Shown: positions 8,063 through 13,553 of the stretch, piece after piece
Layout: every line of letters begins with the position of its first letter
Numbering within the stretch: position 1 is the stretch's first letter
The notes under the pieces: model-generated
Seen by the model: the letters and a program-made list of their open reading frames with translations, nothing else
What the model was told of the DNA's origin: nothing
The model's database searches: none
Source: Planctomycetota bacterium
Lineage (GTDB): Bacteria; Planctomycetota; Planctomycetia; Pirellulales; Pirellulaceae
NCBI GenBank assembly: GCA_024277285.1
Contig: JAJRVM010000308.1
Span: 1-13,553, forward strand
DNA length: 13,553 nucleotides
Direction of reading: 5' to 3'
Translations under genes and position numbers: made by a program

Positions 8063-10176
8063 TGCGTATTTGCAAGAAATGCTTGTTCACACTGCTAGTC
8101 GCCATGGCGTTGCCTGCGACAACATGGTCGGCCGAGTTGTTTGTGGATGCTTCAGCCACAGCGGGGGGGGACGGCTCGACAGACCGGCCGTTTCCAACGA
8201 TCGCCGAGGCATTAGGCGCCATGGCCGGTGGCGATATAGTCACCGTGCGTGAAGGTGTCTATCGTGAAACGCTGCGCATGACAAAGGGTGGTTCCGACAC
8301 ACAGCCCTCGACGCTGCGTGCCGCAGACGGTGAGCGTGTGATTGTCAGCGGCTTCACGGCGATCAGCGGTTGGAAGAAACAGAGCGGCGGAATATACTCG
8401 ACGACCGTGGACGGAATCGTTCAGAATCTGTATGTCGGTTACTCCGCCCAACGAATTGCGTCGTCGCTGGACAAGCCCGAAGCATGGGCGGACGTGGTAT
8501 CGTCGGACCAAAGAGCAGGCAAACTGGTGGTCGGTTCGAGTTTCGCCAAACTGGCAGGAGCAGCGGCGATCACCGAGGACAAGGCCGATGCCTGTGCATT
8601 TGTGTTTTTTCGACGCGGCAATGTATATCACATTATTCCGATTCGTGAACTCGATCCTCAACAAGGCATTCTGACGGTTGACAGCAAAGCCATCCGTGGT
8701 ATTGGAGGCAATGATCGCAGCCAGGATCGACTGATACTGTGCAATCACCGGTCGCTGATCGATCGGCCGGGCGAATGGGCATGTAAGACATCGGACGGCA
8801 AGTCCACACTCTACTTCATGCCCATATCACCTGACGACCTGCAACAGACTCAAACTGTTTCGCAGCAGCGATCGTTGTTATCGGTTGGTCATTGGCGTGA
8901 TCCGCAAACCGATTTCCGCGTGGAAGGAATCGAGTTTGCCGGCAGTCAATCGACGGGACTGCAAGTGGGCCGAGTCGCGAGAGTGACTGTTACCAGTTGC
9001 ATCTTCCATAACCATCGAAGGAGCGGCGCGGCAGTACGGCGGTGTTCGGAAGTACGCATTGGCAACTCTATTGCGTTTGCCAATCAGACCGGATTGTCGG
9101 TAGCGTCTTCGCAACATGTCGTGGTCGAGCAGAACGAAGTTTTCGCAAACTATGTGGATGGGATCGTGGTCGCCGGCGACGTTTCGGGCCATGACGCCGA
9201 GCCAGAGACGCACGACGTCACCGTGCGACGCAATTACGTCCATCACCACCTACTGCTTGGCCACCCCGACAACTTCCAAACGTATCGTGGAGTTCACAAC
9301 ATTCGTTTTCAGGACAACTTGGCGATACTGGCAGGGCAGGGGCTCATGACCGAGCAGACCGATGGCGGCGAACTAACGAACAACGTGTTCTTCGGCTCCG
9401 GCGCTCGATTGATCATCTTCGGCCACCAGAGCTCGAACGATTGGCACGTGATCAACAATACGCTCGGGTTCGGTGGGTGGGGCGGCATTGGCATGGACGG
9501 CAAGAACTACACGATCGCGCGAAACGTGATCTTGAATAACGTGTTGGGCCGCGACCGAGCCTACACCGGCGACCATAATCTATTGTGGAATCCCGATCCG
9601 ACGGCAGCCATCTTGCGCGTGGTTAAACCTCGATTTCGCAACTTCTCGGACGTTGCACCGTACCGCGAACTGACCGGCCAAGACAAACACTCGCGCCGCA
9701 CCGATCCACAACTTGCAAACGTACCAGCATTTCAGGGCACAGCAACCGACCTCGACAAGTGCTCGGCCAAGCGTTTGGAACTGCGTGGCGGCGACGCCGG
9801 TCGCCAATTCGCAATCAACGACCATATCGAAATCAACGGCGACGGTGTGGATCGGCAAGTCAAAGAAGTTGGCGACTCGCATATATGTTTCTCGCCACCA
9901 CTGCCCATTCGCCCATGGCGGATCACATTAGTATGGAACTGGCGTAAACGAACCAACTTTGCGCTCGATTTCATGCCTCGCGTAGACAGCCCAGCGCACA
10001 CCATGGGCCCGAACGGCCAACACGTGGGAGCTCGCCTGGACGCCGCAGCTTATCGTGCGGGTGACTTCGACGGTGACGGCCACCGGGACTTACCCTCGCT
10101 AGCCGACGACTTGAAAATGGGCATCCCCCAATCCAACAATCCCGTCGTGTTGCAGAATTTGCCCACTGTGCAATGA
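8059..10176 (+). CDS. exported right-handed parallel beta-helix protein (DUF1565 / pectate-lyase-like)
   Basis: A 705-residue exported protein. Its signal peptide (MMRICKKCLFTLLVAMALPA, then TTWSA) is followed at once by ELFVDASATAGGDGSTDRPF and PTIAEAL, the DUF1565-type entry to a pectate-lyase-like beta-helix. Residues about 56-300 continue the fold with an insert-rich part (GDIVTVREGVYRETL, NLYVGYSAQRIASS). Residues about 305-500 carry typical PbH1 turns rich in Asn and aliphatics (VTSCIFHNH, VRIGNSIAFA, VTVRRNYVHH, NIRFQDNLA, LTNNVFFGS, NVILNNV). A conserved-looking HPDNFQTYRG sits in the middle and may line an active groove. Near the C-terminus D669-F-D671-G-D673-G-H-R-D677 is an EF-hand/dockerin-like calcium loop. 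Relatives include polysaccharide lyases and hydrolases, but catalytic residues cannot be fixed here. An in-frame ATG at 8002 is rejected because it would bury the signal peptide. Confidence 0.88.
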   Translation: MMRICKKCLFTLLVAMALPATTWSAELFVDASATAGGDGSTDRPFPTIAEALGAMAGGDIVTVREGVYRETLRMTKGGSDTQPSTLRAADGERVIVSGFTAISGWKKQSGGIYSTTVDGIVQNLYVGYSAQRIASSLDKPEAWADVVSSDQRAGKLVVGSSFAKLAGAAAITEDKADACAFVFFRRGNVYHIIPIRELDPQQGILTVDSKAIRGIGGNDRSQDRLILCNHRSLIDRPGEWACKTSDGKSTLYFMPISPDDLQQTQTVSQQRSLLSVGHWRDPQTDFRVEGIEFAGSQSTGLQVGRVARVTVTSCIFHNHRRSGAAVRRCSEVRIGNSIAFANQTGLSVASSQHVVVEQNEVFANYVDGIVVAGDVSGHDAEPETHDVTVRRNYVHHHLLLGHPDNFQTYRGVHNIRFQDNLAILAGQGLMTEQTDGGELTNNVFFGSGARLIIFGHQSSNDWHVINNTLGFGGWGGIGMDGKNYTIARNVILNNVLGRDRAYTGDHNLLWNPDPTAAILRVVKPRFRNFSDVAPYRELTGQDKHSRRTDPQLANVPAFQGTATDLDKCSAKRLELRGGDAGRQFAINDHIEINGDGVDRQVKEVGDSHICFSPPLPIRPWRITLVWNWRKRTNFALDFMPRVDSPAHTMGPNGQHVGARLDAAAYRAGDFDGDGHRDLPSLADDLKMGIPQSNNPVVLQNLPTVQ

Positions 10177-10200
10177 CGCAGTGTGGTGTGACACTCCGTG
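10174..10200 (-). repeat. 27-base repeat, copy A, overlapping the beta-helix stop codon
   Basis: Read on the minus strand this is CACGGAGTG, five variable bases, then CCACACTGCGTCA. A second copy lies at 12799-12825 on the plus strand; 22 of 27 bases agree and all differences are in the five-base spacer. The plus-strand TGA at 10174-10176, the stop of the beta-helix gene, is the last part of the repeat. On the minus strand GACAC-GGA-GTGTC (10190-10202) forms a five-base stem with a GGA loop. Confidence 0.6.
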
Positions 10201-10281
10201 TCGCAGGAATGAGAAACGGGCAATCAGTTAACCATTCACGCCCAAAGGCCGCGTGCCGCTCGCGAATCAATTTACTGAGCC

Positions 10282-10295
10282 AGTCTGAACAGACT
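10282..10295. promoter_or_regulatory. inverted repeat AGTCTG-AA-CAGACT, possible operator
   Basis: Two perfect six-base half sites separated by AA, about 136 bases upstream of the DUF1080 start. The spacing suits a dimeric DNA-binding regulator or a small hairpin. No regulator is encoded nearby to match it. Confidence 0.3.
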
Positions 10296-10318
10296 CCAGG
10301 CGGGTGTTCTCTTTCGTG

Positions 10319-10334
10319 GCCGTCGCTAGACGGC
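10319..10334 (+). promoter_or_regulatory. hairpin in the leader region of the DUF1080 gene
   Basis: GCCGTC and GACGGC pair perfectly around the loop GCTA. It lies 97 bases before the DUF1080 start, in a gap of 254 bases that otherwise holds no gene. It may be a leader structure or the 3' end structure of the upstream operon; no T run follows directly. Confidence 0.3.
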
Positions 10335-10430
10335 AGTGAACGGTGATCAGGAGAGTCCACGCCTGCACTGCGGAAACAGGGTTGTAACGCGTTTTTTCCG
10401 GCTATCAACAATGAACCAAGGATCACGACC

Positions 10431-11159
10431 ATGCGTCTTAGACCGGCACTTCTCCTCTTGCTACTTTGTGGCTTCCTGCCTGCCCCCGTTTCGGCTGGTG
10501 AATGGACCAGCCTCTTCAACGGAAAGAACCTTGATGGGTGGGTCGTGAAGTGCCGCCCTCAGGACAAGGACAAGAAGGGCTATTGGAAAGTGGTGAATGG
10601 GACGATCACGGCAGAAACACCGACGGGAAGCAAACATCACTACATCTGGCTCTTGACCAAAGAAGAGTTTGGTAACTTTGAATTGCGCATGAAGGTGCAA
10701 ACATATGCTTCCTCATCCGGTAACAGCGGCGTGCAGATCCGCAGCCGCTATGACGACGAAGCCGGCTGGCTTGACGGACCGCAAGTCGACATTCACCCAC
10801 CCGGCCCGTGGCGGTGCGGTTTTATTTATGACGAGACGCGCGATGTCAAGATCTGGCTCTACCCGGACGTCGGTCGGCCTGCGAACGCCAAGCCGGAACA
10901 CGCCCCCAAAGGCTGGAAATGGTTTCATGCCGATCAGGACGACGACCGCTGGAACGATGTCCACATCATTTGCCAGGGAACTCATATCAAGACAATCATC
11001 AACGGCGTCACGGTCGCTGATTACGATGGCAAGGGCCGGCTCGATGATGCCACGCACCGCAAACGCAACGTCGGCATCAAGGGGCACATTGGCCTGCAGA
11101 TTCACCCCGGTCAACAACTGTTGATCCGCTTCAAGGATATTGAAGTGCGAAACCGGTGA
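10431..11159 (+). CDS. exported DUF1080 protein (3-keto-disaccharide hydrolase family)
   Basis: A 242-residue protein with a signal peptide (MRLRPALLLLLLCGFLPAPV, then SAG) and one complete DUF1080 jelly-roll domain. Family marks in order: EWTSLFNGKNLDGWVVK (residues 24-40), YWKVVNGTITAE, FGNFELRMKVQ, GNSGVQIRSRY, GWLDGPQVDIHPPG, CGFIYDE, WNDVHIICQG, TIINGVTVADY, and the closing GHIGLQIHPGQQLLIRFKDI. The length is normal for the single-domain form. Characterised relatives cleave 3-keto-glycosides, the products of sugar oxidation at C3, usually in the periplasm; whether this one has that activity is inferred. The start is backed by AAGGA at 10418-10422, eight bases upstream. It is transcribed alone, towards the Asp-box gene, with a 203-base inverted-repeat element between the two. 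Confidence 0.93.
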   Translation: MRLRPALLLLLLCGFLPAPVSAGEWTSLFNGKNLDGWVVKCRPQDKDKKGYWKVVNGTITAETPTGSKHHYIWLLTKEEFGNFELRMKVQTYASSSGNSGVQIRSRYDDEAGWLDGPQVDIHPPGPWRCGFIYDETRDVKIWLYPDVGRPANAKPEHAPKGWKWFHADQDDDRWNDVHIICQGTHIKTIINGVTVADYDGKGRLDDATHRKRNVGIKGHIGLQIHPGQQLLIRFKDIEVRNR

Positions 11160-11163
11160 GGCA

Positions 11164-11366
11164 TAGGGTGTGTCAAGCTCGCTCCAGCCCCAGTCAGCAG
11201 CTCCGCTAGGCTGACGTGCCAGCGCGGGCAAGCCGCTGCAATACACCCGGTCTTGGTACACGGCGAGCCTGCCTAGTTCGTGACCGGATTCTGGTGTGCC
11301 TGCACTCGCCCTCCAGAGTCAAGAGCCGCTGCAACTACGTCCGTGGGGCGAGTTTGACACACCCTA
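11164..11366. mobile_element. 203-base non-coding element with 23-base terminal inverted repeats (MITE-like)
   Basis: The left end 11164-11186 begins TAGGGTGTGTCAA and the right end 11344-11366 is its inverted copy; 21 of 23 bases agree. No protein-coding gene lies inside. It fills the space between two convergent genes, starting four bases after the DUF1080 stop. Its right terminal TAG, read on the minus strand, is the stop codon of the Asp-box gene. Inside are an imperfect hairpin at 11193-11215 and a short direct repeat (CAAGCCGCTGCAA near 11229 and a two-base-longer form near 11320). No target-site duplication is evident. It may be a miniature inverted-repeat transposon, another kind of dispersed intergenic repeat, or a two-way terminator structure. 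Confidence 0.6.
11193..11215. repeat. imperfect hairpin inside the inverted-repeat element
   Basis: GTCAGC (11193-11198) pairs with GCTGAC (11210-11215). Above them AGC pairs with GCT around the loop TCC, with AG (11208-11209) bulged. On the minus strand the loop reads GGA, the same loop as in the 27-base repeats. Confidence 0.4.
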
Positions 11367-12641
11367 CTTCGGTTTGATGAACATCATTTCGGTGGGAGTC
11401 ACCCAACCGGTCCTCAGGTCGACGCGGAACCAGCCTTCGCCGTTCTTTCGGTGGAAGCGACAGGGGGACCGCTGGCCAAATTCTTTGAGATCGTATTGCG
11501 CCCAGGTCTTGCCTAGATCCAAGGAAACGATGAACCCGTTGGCCATCGACGAAGCTGGGGCACAATGCGAAGCCAGGATCACGCCGTCCTGAATGATCAT
11601 GTTGCCCGATTCGACACCTGGGTTGAACAGTCGTGTATGCGTTTCGGGACGCGTAATATTAGCTGGATCGCATCGAAAGACACCCCGGTCGTACGGCTTG
11701 GGTCCGTTCGAGTCGCTAATCCAATAGAGCTGTCCATCAACGAAACTGATGCCACCCGACTTGAATCGGGAATTGGGCGGAACCGACAACAGGACTTTCC
11801 AATCCCATTTGTCTTTGTCGGCGTCGTAGGTGCCGCGCAGCCAGTGACATTCATGCCCCTCGGGCTTATCGTGGTCACCGGTACAAGCGTAGAACGCGTC
11901 TTCAACCGGGTTGTACGCCACGCAATGAACGTGTCGACAGATTACCGGGTTGTCAGGGTTGCCAAGTCGCGTCCCCGTCGTGCCCCCGCCCCCAGAGCCA
12001 TTGTCCCGGTTGTACGGGTTCTGGCCAAACGAATACGCGATCTTCACCGTCTCGCCATTGTCGGTCGAGTAGTAAATATTGACCGGCGTCGCGCCGTCAA
12101 TCACGTTGCAGTAGTTCCCCCACACCAACATCTCCTTGCCGTGCACATCCCACGTATTCTCGCCCGAGAGGCTGTGGAAATACCAACCGGGGCGGTCAGG
12201 ATTCTTTGGCGCGTGCGGCATATAGTCGGTGCCGTCGATGTTCTTGACCGTGATCTGCTTGTACGTCTTCAAGTTGTCGGTACTGAGGTACAACTTGGCC
12301 ATCGCACTGAAGAGGATGTTGCCGTTCTTCATGATGCAGCTGAATACGATTTTCCGCGCGTCGGGAAATGCGATGCTGTGCGGCCAGGTGTGGCCATTGT
12401 CTTCGGACAACAACACTTTCCCGTCTGAAAAACCGAACGCCCTATTGCCGCATTGCGAATCGACAAACAGCCCTTCGGGCTGCCCACGGTACCAGAAATC
12501 AGGTGTCGAGCGGTCCTCGGCCGAACCCTCCATGGCTTTGACACGCTTTTCGAGAATTAGCACACTGCCGGCGGTCGCGGCAGTGCATGCGAGCGTGGTG
12601 CGTAAGAAGCGGCGACGAGTGACTGAATGCATGCGCGTCAT
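11364..12641 (-). CDS. Tat-exported Asp-box (BNR repeat) beta-propeller protein
   Basis: A 425-residue protein. The N-terminus MTRMHSVTRRRFLRTTLACT followed by AATAGSVLIL is a twin-arginine signal (R9-R10-R11-F-L). Four Asp-box motifs of the S-x-D-x-G-x-T-W type are visible: 79-86 SEDNGHTW, 120-127 STDNLKTY (degenerate), 192-199 STDNGETV (degenerate at the end) and 373-380 SLDLGKTW. Together with repeated four-strand patterns they indicate a sialidase-like beta-propeller. The arginine triad of true sialidases is not evident, so it is more likely a sugar-binding or unassigned glycan-active protein than a neuraminidase. The start is fixed by AAGGA on the minus strand (plus 12649-12653), seven bases from ATG 12641. 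It is divergent from the ThuA-like gene and convergent with the DUF1080 gene. The stop codon lies in the terminal repeat of the 203-base element. Confidence 0.88.
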   Translation of the reverse strand: MTRMHSVTRRRFLRTTLACTAATAGSVLILEKRVKAMEGSAEDRSTPDFWYRGQPEGLFVDSQCGNRAFGFSDGKVLLSEDNGHTWPHSIAFPDARKIVFSCIMKNGNILFSAMAKLYLSTDNLKTYKQITVKNIDGTDYMPHAPKNPDRPGWYFHSLSGENTWDVHGKEMLVWGNYCNVIDGATPVNIYYSTDNGETVKIAYSFGQNPYNRDNGSGGGGTTGTRLGNPDNPVICRHVHCVAYNPVEDAFYACTGDHDKPEGHECHWLRGTYDADKDKWDWKVLLSVPPNSRFKSGGISFVDGQLYWISDSNGPKPYDRGVFRCDPANITRPETHTRLFNPGVESGNMIIQDGVILASHCAPASSMANGFIVSLDLGKTWAQYDLKEFGQRSPCRFHRKNGEGWFRVDLRTGWVTPTEMMFIKPK

Positions 12642-12793
12642 TAGGTTATCCTTTTCGTGTTGATTCGTGCGACGGTGTTGCGTTCTACGTTGCCGAGCAG
12701 TTGGTCTAGTGGCAGTGATCTAGCGGCAGGTTGCGTTTGAGATCTCGTACTTCGCCGGAAACGCGGCTTGCCGATCGACGTCGCTTCACCCTT

Positions 12794-12812
12794 CACCGCA
12801 CGGAGTGCGGTG
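12794..12812 (+). repeat. strong GGA-loop hairpin of repeat copy B
   Basis: CACCGCAC (12794-12801) pairs perfectly with GTGCGGTG (12805-12812) around the loop GGA: an eight-base stem. It overlaps the first part of the 27-base repeat that runs on to 12825. Confidence 0.55.
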
Positions 12813-12825
12813 CCACACTGCGTCA
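12799..12825 (+). repeat. 27-base repeat, copy B
   Basis: CACGGAGTG, spacer CGGTG, then CCACACTGCGTCA. It matches the minus-strand sequence at 10174-10200 outside the spacer. The two copies are about 2.6 kb apart in opposite orientation and bracket the DUF1080 and Asp-box genes. Confidence 0.6.
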
Positions 12826-13063
12826 ATTCGCGGATCCCGTACTGCGCTCGGTCAAAATGCGTGGGCAGACCGTGAACATTGTAACCGATTTTGAGGCCCT
12901 GTTCGGCCGAATGTGCAGTCTCTCCGAAACGGTAGAGGCGTGAAACGCCACTTTCCAAGGAAATGCGCATGGCAAAACGAATGCGTGAGACGAAGAGCCC
13001 CCTGTCAAGTCTCAAAAACTCAGCAAAGCCTGCCTCAAGCGAACGCCGCGTCACCGTGAGATT

Positions 13064-13072
13064 TGATATGAT
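13064..13072 (+). promoter_or_regulatory. possible extended -10 promoter for the ThuA-like gene
   Basis: TGATATGAT matches the extended -10 form TG-n-TATAAT with one mismatch in the hexamer. No good -35 hexamer lies 16-18 bases upstream. It would give a leader of about 185 bases before ATG 13266. Weak evidence on its own. Confidence 0.25.
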
Positions 13073-13265
13073 AGTGGGTTGGAGTCGGTGACAAAACTGC
13101 CGAAAGGCAAAGCCAATACCGAATCGTCTTGCGAGCTAGTCAAACCGTATGGCAGGGCCTGACTGTTGTCCCCCATTATACTCACGAAGGCCGTTCCCCT
13201 GGGAAACCGTTTACTGCATCCAAGCCACGAACGTTTTCTCCAGGAATATTTGAGGAGTATCAACG

Positions 13266-13553
13266 ATGTCTGAGAGACGTTCCGAGTGTGGATTTTTTGT
13301 CTGTATTTGCGTGGCGGCGTTTCTTGCCTCGTCAGCACTCGTCGCGCGTGGTGACGATCACTCCAAAGATGCGCGGCGCATTCTATTGATCACGGGTGAA
13401 GACTATCCGGGCCACAAGTGGCGGGAAACGGCTCCGGTCGTGTTGGCGGAATTGTGCAAAGATCCGCGGCTGACCGTCGATGTGCTGGCCGATCTAAAGT
13501 CACTGGGTTCGGCACACCTTGACCACTATGACGCCATCGTCATGCACTTCAAG
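13266..13553 (+). CDS. exported ThuA-like protein, N-terminal part only
   Basis: The gene starts at ATG 13266, eight bases after a strong GAGGAG (13252-13257), and is still open at the window edge after 96 codons. Residues 1-28 look like a signal peptide: a charged start (MSERRSECG), a hydrophobic core (FFVCICVAAFLASSALVA) and then Arg-Gly. Residues 37-96 are the opening of a ThuA-like, class I amidotransferase-type fold: RRILLITGEDYPGHKWRETA, then PVVLAELCKDPRLTV and HLDHYDAIVMHFK. ITGEDYPGHKW matches the usual ThuA pattern (G-x-x-x-H-x-x-x-x-T-x-P). ThuA proteins take part in disaccharide use through keto-sugar intermediates, which fits the DUF1080 gene nearby, but exported planctomycete members are uncharacterised. 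The rest of the gene, and whether it carries extra domains, lies outside the window. Confidence 0.85.
   Translation, partial: MSERRSECGFFVCICVAAFLASSALVARGDDHSKDARRILLITGEDYPGHKWRETAPVVLAELCKDPRLTVDVLADLKSLGSAHLDHYDAIVMHFK

Larger units (their letters stand above)
12642..13265. other. 624-base gap between divergent genes
   Basis: No convincing gene. A reverse frame of 137 codons (12641-13054) and a shorter forward one (12731-12943) both lack a domain, a signal and a ribosome binding site, and their products look like low-information Arg/Ser-rich translations. The gap must hold the promoters for the Asp-box gene (leftward) and the ThuA-like gene (rightward). Visible structure: the hairpin and 27-base repeat at 12794-12825 and a possible extended -10 box at 13064-13072. 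Confidence 0.55.

Noticed and set aside
11296..11592. Forward open frame running through the right end of the inverted-repeat element
   Set aside because: Its WGEFDTPYF segment is only the translation of the terminal repeat (the left end gives a similar WSELDTPYA in reverse); the remainder is antisense to the Asp-box gene.
11565..12428. Forward open frame of 287 codons
   Set aside because: Antisense to the Asp-box gene, which has a Tat signal, Asp-box motifs and a good ribosome binding site; the forward product is a Val/Arg-rich shadow.
12641..13054. Reverse open frame of 137 codons upstream of the Asp-box gene
   Set aside because: Arg-rich, no recognisable domain, no ribosome binding site, and it covers the repeat and hairpin at 12794-12825, so a real gene is unlikely.

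Overview
The window most resembles a chromosomal segment of a planctomycete, probably of the Pirellula/Rhodopirellula kind. This is an inference from gene content, not from a marker gene. It has a roughly balanced-to-high GC content, long intergenic gaps, many exported proteins, and families very common in that phylum: a LamG-containing giant secreted enzyme, a DUF1080 (3-keto-disaccharide hydrolase type) protein, a ThuA-like protein, a phytanoyl-CoA dioxygenase family protein and a Tat-exported Asp-box protein. No rRNA, tRNA, CRISPR array or transposase gene was seen.

Layout. Positions 1-457 hold no convincing gene. A broken gene for a secreted protein runs from 458 to 1609: it changes frame near 650 and again near 1400-1420, and its tail is a fragment of a CBM9/DOMON-like domain. 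After a 331-base gap, 1941-5270 encodes a 1109-residue secreted LamG plus glycosidase-like protein. Behind it, at 5388-5573, lies the orphaned C-terminal end of a YegS/diacylglycerol-kinase-type lipid kinase. Next come an AI-2E family membrane permease (5870-6940), a PhyH-family Fe(II)/2-oxoglutarate oxygenase (7040-8062) and, overlapping its stop codon, an exported parallel beta-helix protein (8059-10176). A DUF1080 protein (10431-11159, +) converges with a Tat-exported Asp-box propeller protein (11364-12641, -). Between these two sits a 203-base element with 23-base terminal inverted repeats. A 624-base gap precedes the start of a ThuA-like exported protein that runs off the right edge (13266 onward).

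How the parts fit. Five intact or partial products (LamG enzyme, beta-helix, DUF1080, Asp-box, ThuA) carry export signals and belong to families tied to carbohydrate binding or breakdown. The window therefore looks like an accessory glycan or oxidised-sugar catabolic region, but no substrate can be named. Only the PhyH/beta-helix pair shows a clear operon signal (ATGA overlap). The other genes are separated by gaps holding hairpins and repeats. Two of those repeats overlap the stop codon of a neighbouring gene. There are clear signs of decay (frameshifted gene, kinase remnant) and of small non-coding repeats.

I did not find a clearly new multi-gene system. The most unusual material is the repeat structure in the gene gaps, the two cryptic remnants, and the LamG/glycosidase architecture.
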